Positions 20,934 through 29,908 of a DNA stretch of 64,000 nt are shown here, piece by piece (the first letter of the stretch is position 1; each line of letters starts with the position of its first letter). The position numbers and the translations under genes are program-made. The notes under the pieces were generated by a model. The model ran no database searches and was not told where the DNA came from. It saw only the letters and a program-made list of their open reading frames with translations. This DNA comes from CBDCWO01 sp965223405 (GTDB taxonomy: Bacteria; Bacteroidota; Bacteroidia; Chitinophagales; Saprospiraceae): contig CBDCWO010000006.1 in NCBI GenBank assembly GCA_965223405.1, positions 4,526,001-4,590,000 of the forward strand, in the 5' to 3' direction.

Positions 20934-22628
20934 CTAGTCAATCCACACTTTATCAGGGCCGTAACCTACCTTTTCATTGGGTAAAGTAATTTTATACCTT
21001 TTTGCATATTTTTCCCACTCTGAAATCATATCCCTTAGCATTTCAGGATAACTGGCGGCCAAATCAACCAGCTCACCAGGATCATTTTCCAGATCATATA
21101 GCTCCCATTTATTCTGACCGTGTGGAGGTTCGTACCATTCTGCTTTCCACTTCCCTTTACGAACTGCCCGACGACCGTATAATTCCCAACAATGTGCATT
21201 CTCATTAGCGTAAGGACTGTTTTGCTGACCTTTCAACCAGGGTAATATCGAAATGCCATCTATAGGAAATACTTTTTTTCCTCGATAGATGTTTCCCGGA
21301 TGGGTAATACCTGCCAATTCAATAATTGTAGGAGCAATATCCTTAACCGATATAAATTGACTATTGATAAAACCGGCTTGAAATTCAGTTTGATTATATC
21401 TAAGAATTAAAGGACATCGAACTCCTCCTTCGGTAGAAAACCCTTTATACCACTTGAATGGAAGTGTACTAACCTGAGCCCAGCCGGGTCCGGTATAAAC
21501 GTATGAGTTTTTCCTTCCAATATTTTCTAAACTGTTGTTAAAGTTCTCATCCACCCAGTTTTCAGTATCTGCAATTGCCCCAACGTTGTTTCCTTCCGCT
21601 CCATTATCCGACATAAAGATGACGAGCGTATTTTCATATTGATCTTTGGACTTTAAGTAATTAACAAGTTTGCCCACATTGGCGTCTAATCTTTCAATCA
21701 TAGATGCATAAATTTCCATTATACGGGCAGATATCTCTTGATCTTTTAGAGTAAGCTCATTCCAGGGCATTACATTTGGTGTGAGAGGAGGAATTTGAGT
21801 ATGGGCTGGAATTATACCCAGTTCTTTCATCTTTGCCAATCTCTTTTTAGCTAAATCTTCATATCCATTGTCATATCTTGTATGATAGACATTTAGATAC
21901 TCATCAGGTACTTGCAATGGCCAGTGTGGGGCCGTAAATGAGAGGTAAGTAAAAAATGGTTGGTCAAGTTTTTGACTTTCCTCAATATAACTAATCACTT
22001 TATCCGTATAGAAATCACTTGAATAAAAATGGTCGGGGAGGCTATCTACATAATTCCCATCCTCCACATACATTTTACCATTATAAAACGAAAATAGTGG
22101 CTGCATATCTGAAAAATGACCAGCCCCACCTGGGAGTAAACAAAACGATCGTGTAAATCCTCTTTGATTTGGCCATAAGTCCTGTCTAGAAGTGGGAAAT
22201 GCCTGATGCCATTTTCCCGCCATAGAGGTATGATATCCCGCATCTTGCAACAATTTTGGGAAAGTCACTACATCATGATTCAGGTGTCCTTCGTAGCCTT
22301 TTACTCCTTTTTGGTTTTCGGCCCAATCTCCTTCCATAGTGCCATAACCATTGCGGTGATTATCCACTCCCGTTAAAAGCATTCCTCTGGTAGGTGAGCA
22401 GGTGGGTGCTGTATAAAAGGCCGTATTTCGAATGCCTTCCTCAGCAAGTGCATCCAGATTTGGAGTGTTGATTTCACTACCAAAACAACCTAAATCAGTG
22501 AACCCAAGATCATCGGCTACAATTAATACAATGTTCGGTCTTGGATCACCTTTTGGATTAGTGAAAGGTCCGCAAGTGAAACCTAATGCAGCGGATATGA
22601 AACAAAGAAGTAACTTTCTTAATGGCAT
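20934..22628 (-). CDS. Secreted type I sulfatase (arylsulfatase family)
   Basis: A 564-residue type I sulfatase that should hydrolyse sulfate esters, probably on sulfated glycans, outside the cytoplasm. The N terminus is a signal peptide of about 18 residues ending before Cys19; the lipobox is poor. The core begins PNIVLIVADDLGFTDLGC, with metal-binding Asp39 and Asp40. The formylglycine motif CSPTR lies at residues 77-81, so Cys77 would be converted to formylglycine by a maturase that is not in this window. Further matches are GKWH at about 138-141 and the MSDNGAEGN metal-site stretch. Length is normal for the family. It ends a minus-strand run with GH18 (54-bp gap) and the epimerase-like gene. 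The exact substrate cannot be assigned from sequence alone. Confidence 0.93.
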   Translation of the reverse strand: MPLRKLLLCFISAALGFTCGPFTNPKGDPRPNIVLIVADDLGFTDLGCFGSEINTPNLDALAEEGIRNTAFYTAPTCSPTRGMLLTGVDNHRNGYGTMEGDWAENQKGVKGYEGHLNHDVVTFPKLLQDAGYHTSMAGKWHQAFPTSRQDLWPNQRGFTRSFCLLPGGAGHFSDMQPLFSFYNGKMYVEDGNYVDSLPDHFYSSDFYTDKVISYIEESQKLDQPFFTYLSFTAPHWPLQVPDEYLNVYHTRYDNGYEDLAKKRLAKMKELGIIPAHTQIPPLTPNVMPWNELTLKDQEISARIMEIYASMIERLDANVGKLVNYLKSKDQYENTLVIFMSDNGAEGNNVGAIADTENWVDENFNNSLENIGRKNSYVYTGPGWAQVSTLPFKWYKGFSTEGGVRCPLILRYNQTEFQAGFINSQFISVKDIAPTIIELAGITHPGNIYRGKKVFPIDGISILPWLKGQQNSPYANENAHCWELYGRRAVRKGKWKAEWYEPPHGQNKWELYDLENDPGELVDLAASYPEMLRDMISEWEKYAKRYKITLPNEKVGYGPDKVWID

Positions 22629-22682
22629 TTATTAATTATTGCTGGGGTAATCAATTTATGAATTAATCCGTATTTAGAATGA

Positions 22683-23906
22683 CTAAGTTTTGATCAATTT
22701 TTGGGTTATTATTATATCAGGACTGATTAATTGTAATACGACAAACCCTGTGGGAAGAGTTGAAGTATTTAACCAAATATCTCGTTGAGTTGCTAGTCTC
22801 TTTTGGATTAGCACTTTTCCATTAAGATCAGTCAAAACCAATTCGGTATTCACCATGGGTTTTAGGAGATGTATTTTCAATTGATTCTGGAATGGAATTG
22901 GATAAATCGTCAGAAAATGATCGGAATCAATTATCGGTACGGATACGAGAGGGTTGATCAATTCGTCCATGACAGACAAAAGAGAATATTCTCCCAAATG
23001 ATCCTGTCCTAATTCCCAAATCATCATACCACCTAATTCTTGTTGTAAAGCCAATTCTGTTTTATCAGCAATCGTTGAACTGCCATTGTAATAAATTTGG
23101 CCGGTGCGATCTTTTGCCGCATTGTTTGGATCAAGTCCAACAATATGGTTAAAGGTCAATGCTTTGACGTTACTGGGATTGGTAAAATCCCAACCATAAA
23201 AGGGGACTCCTAAAGTGAGCCGCTCCTTTTCTACACCTTGGTTCGTCCAGTATTGAATGGCATCGATTGCAAAACTGTAGGGCGAATGAGGCCCTCGATT
23301 GGTGGGATCCCAAGGACCACGGAGGTTGTATACCATCATGTTGATCCAGTCAAAAGCAGCTAGTGCGTCATCAGACACTTCAGGATAACGATGTTTACCG
23401 GGTAAGGCTGCTGAAAGTTTTAGACCATGTTGAATCATAGAATCTCTTAGCTCAAGGACAAAACCGCTGTAGTTTTCATCGACATGACTCCACTCAAGAT
23501 CCATATCTATTCCCTGTAGTTCGTTGTGAAGTGTATATTCAATTATTTTTTGAATAAATAGTGATCGATTTTGGGGTTTCGTAAGATTTGTCCAGTTTTT
23601 GGCAATTGCTGCGGGGATAGCACCTCCGCCTAAAGATATAAACACCTCTAAGTTATGGTCATGGGCTTTTTTGATAATAGGTGCCAAATCTTTGCCACTA
23701 ACCGATAAATAGCCTTGTTCATCGGGATTGGCGAAAGCAATGTTTAGGTGGGTGATTTTGTCTAACTGAATTTCATCAATAAGCTGAAAACGATAATAGG
23801 GCAAATATCCTATGGTCTTAAATTCCTGAGCATGAAGTTTAAGGGAACAAATAATAACTAAAACCGCGATATGTGATCTAAAATTGAACAAATGTTTATG
23901 GTGCAA
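22683..23906 (-). CDS. GH18 (chitinase-like) glycoside hydrolase with T9SS C-terminal sorting domain
   Basis: A 407-residue secreted GH18-family protein. The signal peptide ends near residue 26 (KLHAQ). The TIM barrel follows, with strand motif SLGGG at 91-95 and the active-site segment QGIDMDLEW at 131-139. The GH18 signature is DGxDxDxE. Here Asp134, Asp136 and the catalytic Glu138 are present, but the first Asp is Gln131. The barrel continues with INMMVYNLRG and ends with MMIWELGQD. The last 75 or so residues (YPIPFQNQ, LTDLNGKVL, LPTGFVVLQL) form a type IX secretion sorting domain, so the enzyme should be exported and then attached or released at the cell surface. The substrate is likely a beta-1,4-GlcNAc polymer or glycoprotein glycan, but chitin specificity is inference. 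Confidence 0.9.
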   Translation of the reverse strand: MHHKHLFNFRSHIAVLVIICSLKLHAQEFKTIGYLPYYRFQLIDEIQLDKITHLNIAFANPDEQGYLSVSGKDLAPIIKKAHDHNLEVFISLGGGAIPAAIAKNWTNLTKPQNRSLFIQKIIEYTLHNELQGIDMDLEWSHVDENYSGFVLELRDSMIQHGLKLSAALPGKHRYPEVSDDALAAFDWINMMVYNLRGPWDPTNRGPHSPYSFAIDAIQYWTNQGVEKERLTLGVPFYGWDFTNPSNVKALTFNHIVGLDPNNAAKDRTGQIYYNGSSTIADKTELALQQELGGMMIWELGQDHLGEYSLLSVMDELINPLVSVPIIDSDHFLTIYPIPFQNQLKIHLLKPMVNTELVLTDLNGKVLIQKRLATQRDIWLNTSTLPTGFVVLQLISPDIIITQKLIKT

Positions 23907-23952
23907 CTGTCAAGAACTATTGGATTTTTACGATTTTATAAATTTCTTTCAA

Positions 23953-24888
23953 CTAGGATTTGCGATAGTCGAGATTCACAATACTTTTTATTCCTTCCAG
24001 GTATGGTGTAGGCTTTAAATCGAAATGTTTTGCAAATTTTCCACTATCAAAGACATAATCCCGATCATATTGGTAGGTCATTTCTACCATTTCTTTCATA
24101 ATCGGCATAAACAAGCCCATGATTCGAATCAGCATTTTGGGTGCAACCTGATACTTAGGATCAACTCCAAGTTCTTTGGCAATGGCGCGTATCCATTCTT
24201 TTCCGGTAAACGGGTTCGAAGCAGTAGGCAAATGCCAAACTTGATTATAGGCGTCGCTAGTATTCCCCAATAGTGCGGTTGCTTTTCCGGCATCCGGAGT
24301 AAACGTGAACGAATGCCTGTATTGATCAGAACCTAACCAATTGGCCTTTTTACCATTACTTAATGGGTTAAAAACGGTTTCGGTAAGCATACTGGTTTTC
24401 GGAATGGCAGGTCCATAATAATCTGCGCATCTGGCCACCAATGCAGTCAGATTACCAGCATTTACTTCACCCATGATCTTTTGAAATACATCGGCCCTAA
24501 CTTGTCCCTTTTTGCTGGGAGGGAGAATCGGAGCTTCTTCCGTCATGCCATTTAGAGAATCTTGATCATAGAGATAGATATTATCGAAGAAAACTAATTT
24601 ACAATCATGTTCTTTGCACGCTTTGATCACATAGGAAATACATTTTGGCCAATTGTTTTGCCAGGATTTGAGATTGTACGGAAAACCAACGGTCAAATAG
24701 ACAACGGTAGATCCTTTCACCGATTCCCTCACTTGATTTTCATCCAACAGATTCGCCGGAAATAATTGATCAGCAGGATTTACTTTTTGAGGATTTCTGC
24801 TTACTAGCTTTATGTTTTGAGTGAACTCTTGAAGTGATTTTGCCAGTTCGATGCCTATAGCTCCACCTGATCCTAATATGGTTTGCAT
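23953..24888 (-). CDS. NAD(P)-binding epimerase/reductase-like protein (atypical SDR)
   Basis: A 311-residue Rossmann-fold protein with the dinucleotide motif GSGGAIG at residues 6-12, followed by a short acidic linker and TVVYLTVGFPYN. It lacks a clear YxxxK catalytic pair; the usual position reads FDNIYLYDQ. This places it with atypical extended short-chain dehydrogenases rather than the sugar epimerases. No signal peptide is seen, so it is cytoplasmic. It is the first gene of a minus-strand run, 46 bp before GH18. The function of that neighbourhood does not specify a substrate. The conserved C-terminal segment NPFTGKEWIRAIAKELG resembles nucleoside-sugar epimerase-like proteins. Confidence 0.75.
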   Translation of the reverse strand: MQTILGSGGAIGIELAKSLQEFTQNIKLVSRNPQKVNPADQLFPANLLDENQVRESVKGSTVVYLTVGFPYNLKSWQNNWPKCISYVIKACKEHDCKLVFFDNIYLYDQDSLNGMTEEAPILPPSKKGQVRADVFQKIMGEVNAGNLTALVARCADYYGPAIPKTSMLTETVFNPLSNGKKANWLGSDQYRHSFTFTPDAGKATALLGNTSDAYNQVWHLPTASNPFTGKEWIRAIAKELGVDPKYQVAPKMLIRIMGLFMPIMKEMVEMTYQYDRDYVFDSGKFAKHFDLKPTPYLEGIKSIVNLDYRKS

Positions 24889-25253
24889 AATGTAAATTTA
24901 TCAATTTGTCTAGTTGTTTCCAGTGTGGTTGAACCTTGTAAATTTATTTAATTGTCAATTAAGTTATCTTTCATAAATAGTTGATAAACAGGCAAATATT
25001 TTTGTCAATCTTACTCAAACCGAGAGTTTTCCAAAACAATATTTTTTTCCATTTGTCGTACTTATGTCGTACTTCAAAATTTTGCAGTTAAGGGAATAAC
25101 CTCCAATTTTGTAGCCATGATTTAATCATTTCCATGTGTCATAACGGGTTATCATGACTTATGAAAAAGTTTACGATGATCAACTAAATGACATTCGGAT
25201 TGCACCACATAAAATTAATGTTTTTAAACAGTTATTGAAAAAAAAGTTTTAAA
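24889..25253 (+). promoter_or_regulatory. Control region of the beta-glucan locus, with a helical-phase direct repeat and a dyad
   Basis: This 365-base region lies between divergent genes. TGTCGTACTT occurs at 25054-25063 and again at 25065-25074, so the copies are 11 bases apart, about one helical turn. A dyad ATAAC-GG-GTTAT flanked by GTC and GAC spans 25138-25158. A perfect -7 type word TATTTTTG is at 24997-25004, but no TTG lies at the right distance upstream. Either repeat could be an operator; this is inference from spacing and symmetry. Confidence 0.35.
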
Positions 25254-26717
25254 ATGAAAAAAGTAAAATTTAAGTTCAAACTCCTTCCTTTAGTTTTGGT
25301 GGGATTCTTTGTTATTTTATCCTGCAACAAAGATGAGGATCCAGAACCCGCTCCGAACCCTGTGGCGAGCTTTCAGTATGAGATCAGTGAATCAAATTAC
25401 CTGGAAGTTACATTTGCTAACTTTTCTCAAAATACAACTACTTATAGTTGGAATTTTGGAGATGGTAATAGTTCGACCGAAAAAGATCCGGTGCATACCT
25501 ATGCAGGGCCGGGAACCTATGAAATTGTTTTGACAGCTTCCAATGCAGATAACGTAAATGCTACCTTTAAAGAGACCATTGAATTAACTGATCCAAATGC
25601 AGCCTTAGCTTTACTTGCCGGAGAAGAATCAAAAACGTGGAAATTGTTCCGGGAAGGAACGTGTATGTCTTTAGGGCCTGATGCAAGCAATCCGGCAGGA
25701 TGGTGGTCAGGACTCTCTAATAATGGAGCAAGGCCATGTTTATACCATCAAACCTTCACTTTCCACCGGGATGGTAAGTTTGTTTTTGACGATGCCGGTA
25801 TGTTTTGGGGCGAAGATGCTCCTTATGCCGGAACTGCATTACATGAAACCTGTTTTGAAGCAATCGCAGCAAATCTCGTTAATAAAGAAGGACAAGACAT
25901 CAGCGCTTGGCTAGGTGGTACACATGCTTATTCATATGATCCGGCAACCAATCAGATAACCTTAACAGGAAATGGTGCTTGGATTGGTATACCGACCTTG
26001 GGAACTTCTGAGGCAACAATTGTTCCGGTAGATTCAAAAACCTTTACGGCCAAGATAACTGAAGAAACAGGTTATGACTTAATGACCATAACCTACGATT
26101 ACGGTAGCAATGGATTGTGGACAATTATTTATGTAAATTATTCTAACCCATCCCTAGAACCTGATGTTGAAACCGTCAAACAGGAGTATGGTGAAGATCT
26201 AGATGATTTTGCCCCAACCAGATTGTTTAATACATTTGCGTCGGCAGATACTTCCGATGTTCAGGAATTGGTACCTACAGAATCAGAAGTTTCGCTTACC
26301 ATTGGTGTAAATGATCCGGTGGATAGTACTGCGGCAAAAGTTGGTCATTACCAAAGAAATACGGGATTATTCTCAGATTTAAAATTTCAATTACCCTACG
26401 ATTGTCAATTTACCAACTTTGATTCGGTCTCAATTGATGTGTATTTACCAAGCACAAATACATATTCCGAAGGTGGTCTGGCGAAAGCAATTCAATTTTG
26501 GATTGCAGATGCAAGTCAGACCGAACAGTTTTGGAACAACTGGGTTCAATTTGATGTTGAAGCTGCTAATATTGAATTAGATAAATGGAAGACTTATACG
26601 TTCCATTTAGGGGATGCATTGACAAGAAATGAATTGGACCTGGTAGGGCTGGTAGTTGGAGGATCCAATCATGCCGTTGATGGCGAATTTTATATCAGAA
26701 ATTTTATTTTTAAATAA
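25254..26717 (+). CDS. PKD-domain outer-membrane lipoprotein, likely surface glycan-binding protein
   Basis: A 487-residue lipoprotein. The basic N terminus and hydrophobic stretch end in the lipobox VILSC, with Cys24 as the likely lipidated residue, followed by an acidic linker (NKDEDPEPAP). A PKD domain covers about residues 36-112 (YSWNFGDGN, HTYAGPGTYEI). The middle is a Trp-rich region (ESKTWKLFREGTC, NPAGWWSGLSNNG). The C-terminal 150 or so residues resemble a carbohydrate-binding beta-sandwich. It lies immediately upstream of a GH16 gene. Proteins of this shape commonly serve as cell-surface glycan-binding proteins in laminarin-type utilisation loci. Binding to beta-1,3-glucan is inferred from this context, not from a recognisable binding site. 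It is the first gene of the plus-strand locus. Confidence 0.8.
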   Translation: MKKVKFKFKLLPLVLVGFFVILSCNKDEDPEPAPNPVASFQYEISESNYLEVTFANFSQNTTTYSWNFGDGNSSTEKDPVHTYAGPGTYEIVLTASNADNVNATFKETIELTDPNAALALLAGEESKTWKLFREGTCMSLGPDASNPAGWWSGLSNNGARPCLYHQTFTFHRDGKFVFDDAGMFWGEDAPYAGTALHETCFEAIAANLVNKEGQDISAWLGGTHAYSYDPATNQITLTGNGAWIGIPTLGTSEATIVPVDSKTFTAKITEETGYDLMTITYDYGSNGLWTIIYVNYSNPSLEPDVETVKQEYGEDLDDFAPTRLFNTFASADTSDVQELVPTESEVSLTIGVNDPVDSTAAKVGHYQRNTGLFSDLKFQLPYDCQFTNFDSVSIDVYLPSTNTYSEGGLAKAIQFWIADASQTEQFWNNWVQFDVEAANIELDKWKTYTFHLGDALTRNELDLVGLVVGGSNHAVDGEFYIRNFIFK

Positions 26718-26804
26718 TAGAATTAGAGGCATGCTTTTAGCCATTAGATACTCACGGTGTATTTTAATGGCTATAAGCGTCCCCATTTGGATTCAACATA
26801 CGTA

Positions 26805-27920
26805 ATGTTTAGATTCTTATACTTGCTTATTCTTTACTTAATCAATTTAGGCTGCCAGGGAGACACGGTTTCCCCAGACGACACCATGCCTAAGAATTTG
26901 ACGGTTGAGGTAATAGTCAGTGAGGATGGGTCTGGTAAAGTAGATATTTTAGCTCAAGCTGAAAATGTGGTGGAATACAGGTTTTATCCTGGAGACTTAA
27001 ATGCCGACGAATTTATTTCCAACACAGGAGGTTCCTTTTCATATAACTATAGCAAGTCTGGAAGTTATAATCTGGAAGTGAGAGCTTATGGAAGTTCGGG
27101 TATGTTTTTAAAGAAAGTCAAGAAACTTACTGTTCAGGTAGGTGATGATGATGGCACCATTGATTTGAATAAAGGATATATGACACCACTTACCTATGAT
27201 GGAATGAATTTGATCTGGGGTGATGAATTTGAAGGTACTAGCCTCAATAATTCAAAGTGGTCTTATGAACTGGGAGACGGTTGCCCCAATCTTTGTGGTT
27301 GGGGAAATAATGAACTTGAGTTTTATAAACGGGAAAACGGTATAGTCAAAGAAGGAGTAGTAATACTCGAAGTCAAGAAAGAAAAGTTTCAAAATAGCGA
27401 TTATACATCTGCGCGAATAAAAACACAAAACAAATTTTCTTTCAAATATGGGAGGATTGACATTCGTGCCGTACTTCCCCGGGGACAAGGCATGTGGCCA
27501 GCATTCTGGATGCTGGGTAATAATATCTCTTCGGTAGGATGGCCGGCGTGTGGAGAGGTGGATATAATGGAGATGGTAGGGGGTAAAGGACGTGAAAATA
27601 CAGTACATGGGAATGCCCGATGGGACCAAAGTGGTTTAACTGATAAAAGTGGCAGTTATGTATTAGAGTCAGGTACCTTTGCTGATGAATACCATGTGTA
27701 TTCTCTGGTTTGGAATGAGGAAAGTATTTCCTGGTATGTTGATGATGTTAGGTATCACACGGTATCCATCCTTGATCCGGATATGAGTGAATTTCATCAA
27801 GAATATTTTATCATTTTGAACTTAGCCATAGGCGGTGATTGGCCCGGTAACCCGGATGCCACCACTGTTTTCCCACAAAGAATGGCAGTTGATTACATAA
27901 GAGTATTTCAAAAATCCTGA
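26805..27920 (+). CDS. GH16 endo-beta-1,3-glucanase (laminarinase-like) lipoprotein
   Basis: A GH16 enzyme that should cleave internal bonds of beta-1,3-glucans. The ATG at 26805 is preferred over one at 26757 because it directly precedes a signal sequence (FRFLYLLILYLINLGC), making Cys17 a likely lipid anchor. The region to about residue 115 is a PKD-like or binding module. The catalytic beta-jelly roll follows (LIWGDEFEG, WSYELGDGC, GWGNNELEFY). The signature GEVDIMEMVG gives nucleophile Glu and acid/base Glu at residues 251 and 256 of the shorter protein (267 and 272 from 26757). The inserted Met between the two carboxylates is typical of laminarinases. RGQGMWPAFWML and GGDWPG are also family words. 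It lies between the PKD lipoprotein and the SusC-SusD fusion, probably in one transcript. Confidence 0.93.
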   Translation: MFRFLYLLILYLINLGCQGDTVSPDDTMPKNLTVEVIVSEDGSGKVDILAQAENVVEYRFYPGDLNADEFISNTGGSFSYNYSKSGSYNLEVRAYGSSGMFLKKVKKLTVQVGDDDGTIDLNKGYMTPLTYDGMNLIWGDEFEGTSLNNSKWSYELGDGCPNLCGWGNNELEFYKRENGIVKEGVVILEVKKEKFQNSDYTSARIKTQNKFSFKYGRIDIRAVLPRGQGMWPAFWMLGNNISSVGWPACGEVDIMEMVGGKGRENTVHGNARWDQSGLTDKSGSYVLESGTFADEYHVYSLVWNEESISWYVDDVRYHTVSILDPDMSEFHQEYFIILNLAIGGDWPGNPDATTVFPQRMAVDYIRVFQKS

Positions 27921-28055
27921 CTTAATACGGATTGGTCGGTCCGGAATCAACCGATTGCAATAGCCGAGATTACTCGTTTTGAATAGATTTACAGGAATAA
28001 AATTTAAGAGTTCCTTGCTGATATAACAGGAACTAGGAAAATAATAAACATTCTC

Positions 28056-29840
28056 ATGGAAAACTCATTTTTTAAAAGCTTGGCAGGAGTAATTATCCTG
28101 CTAATCTCTATGCCTAGTGTTGGGCAAAACAAAGAAGTGTCAGGAACGGTACGAGATTTCGACAATGGAGAAACTATTCCGAGTGCTACTGTCGTGATTA
28201 AAGGAACTACCCTGGGTGTTACCACAGATTTTGATGGCACCTATACGATTTCTGTTCCTGAGGATGCTGATACTCTGGTATTTTCATTCCTTGGATATCA
28301 GCAACAAGAAATTGCAATCCAGGGGAGGTCGATGATTGATGTAAACTTAGTATACGAGACTAATGAATTGAGTGAAATTGTGGTAATCGGATATGGAAGA
28401 CAAAAGAAGAAAGTGGTTACTGGAGCGATTGCCAGTATTTCATCCAAGGACATCACTTCCACCCCGGTGTTACGCACCGAACAAGCATTACAAGGGCGAA
28501 CTGCGGGAGTACAGGTAACCAATCTTTCCGGCCAACCAGGAGAGGGACCTACAGTGAGAGTTAGAGGAATAGGAACTACCGGAAATTCCAACCCCCTTTA
28601 TATTGTGGTACATGCTACCTGGCTGCGCAACTATGTCGGTATCAATCGTGCTAATTTGCTATTAGAAGTGATTGATCAAATTGAGGCCAGTGATGCATTC
28701 AAAACCCGAATTGTAGCTGAGTGTAAATTTCTTAGAGCTTATTTCTATTTCGAACAAGTAAAGTTTTTTGAGAATATACCACTCTTGATAAATACTATCA
28801 AGGGGCCATCCGAATACAGTCAGGAACAAAATAGTCCTGAGGAAGTGTATAATCAAATTGCTCTTGATTTGGTGGAAGCTATCGAGGATCTCCCTACTGT
28901 AATTGATGGTAATGAACTCGGACGTGTAAGTAAGTGGGCTGCAGAATCACTTTTAGGCAGAGTATTTTTGTTCTATAACGGTGTCTACAATAAAGATTTA
29001 ATTGCCGGTTCGGTCACAGTTGATAAATCCAAAACATTAGAATATTTGGAAGACGTCATTACCAATAGTGGACATGCCTTACTAGATGAATATGGTGATA
29101 TTTTTAGATTGGCTTCAGAGTTTAGTGCTGAATCCGTATTTGAAATATCCCACGGAGCTACACCAGCCTGGTGGGATTGGGGATATGTTAGAGGTGGTGA
29201 GGGAAATCTTGCGGCTCAAATGCAAGGTCCCAGAGTTACCGGATCCGACAAGTGGAACCGGGGATGGAGTTTTGCTCCCGTTAGTCAAAAATTAGTCGAT
29301 GATCTGAATAATGATCCGCGATTTAAATTTACCATTTTAAAGCAAGAAGAACTGGATGGTTCCTTAGCCATTGGCTATCAGCATACCGGATACTATTCCA
29401 AAAAATACACCTCAGATGCTGAACATTGGGGGGCTAATGGCCAATTTGAACTCAACAGAACCTGTAATTTTAGAGTAATTAGATATTCAGATGTCCTTTT
29501 GATGGCAGCTGAATTGGGCAGCAGTAATGCGCAAACCTATTTGGATATGGTTAGATCCCGAGTAGGCTTGGAATCCATACCAGCTACTTTTGAAAATATT
29601 TACAATGAAAGAAGACTTGAATTTGCTTTGGAAGGGTTAAGGTATTTTGATGTGATAAGGAGGGGATTGGATTTTGCAGATCAAGAATTATCTATTTCCG
29701 GGATACGAGGGCCTAATTATATCGGCGATCAAATAATATTCGACGTTTCCTTTAATCAAGCCACTAGAGGATTCCTTCCAATTCCTCTAGTAGAAATTGA
29801 CTTGTCAGCTGGGATATTCACTCAAAATGCCGGGTATTAA
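28056..29840 (+). CDS. In-frame fusion of SusC N terminus to SusD C-terminal region
   Basis: A 594-residue chimera. Residues 1-23 are a signal peptide. Residues 25-100 are the SusC carboxypeptidase-regulatory-like domain (VSGTVRDFDNGETIP). Residues 100-184 are the TonB-box region and start of the plug (ELSEIVVIGYG, GAIASISSKDI, GQPGEGPTVRVRGIG, NPLYIV). At about residue 184 (nucleotides 28600-28615) the sequence switches to a SusD protein (TWLRNYVGINRAN, ECKFLRAYFYFEQVKFF) and continues to a normal SusD C terminus (RRLEFALEGLRYFDVIRRG). The whole SusC barrel, the rest of the plug and the SusD lipobox with its first 100 or so residues are absent, roughly 2.8 kb in total. As written it cannot form a transporter. 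Either a deletion fused the two genes or the assembly dropped a segment. Confidence 0.92.
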   Translation: MENSFFKSLAGVIILLISMPSVGQNKEVSGTVRDFDNGETIPSATVVIKGTTLGVTTDFDGTYTISVPEDADTLVFSFLGYQQQEIAIQGRSMIDVNLVYETNELSEIVVIGYGRQKKKVVTGAIASISSKDITSTPVLRTEQALQGRTAGVQVTNLSGQPGEGPTVRVRGIGTTGNSNPLYIVVHATWLRNYVGINRANLLLEVIDQIEASDAFKTRIVAECKFLRAYFYFEQVKFFENIPLLINTIKGPSEYSQEQNSPEEVYNQIALDLVEAIEDLPTVIDGNELGRVSKWAAESLLGRVFLFYNGVYNKDLIAGSVTVDKSKTLEYLEDVITNSGHALLDEYGDIFRLASEFSAESVFEISHGATPAWWDWGYVRGGEGNLAAQMQGPRVTGSDKWNRGWSFAPVSQKLVDDLNNDPRFKFTILKQEELDGSLAIGYQHTGYYSKKYTSDAEHWGANGQFELNRTCNFRVIRYSDVLLMAAELGSSNAQTYLDMVRSRVGLESIPATFENIYNERRLEFALEGLRYFDVIRRGLDFADQELSISGIRGPNYIGDQIIFDVSFNQATRGFLPIPLVEIDLSAGIFTQNAGY

Positions 29841-29908
29841 TTATCATAGAACACACAAATTCATAACATAACTAAAACCCCTTTATTTCACTGCTAAATT
29901 TCATTGAC

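Noticed and set aside
28004..28591. Minus-strand frames over the SusC-derived N terminus
   Set aside because: They are shadows of the plus-strand SusC domain, which is clearly recognisable.
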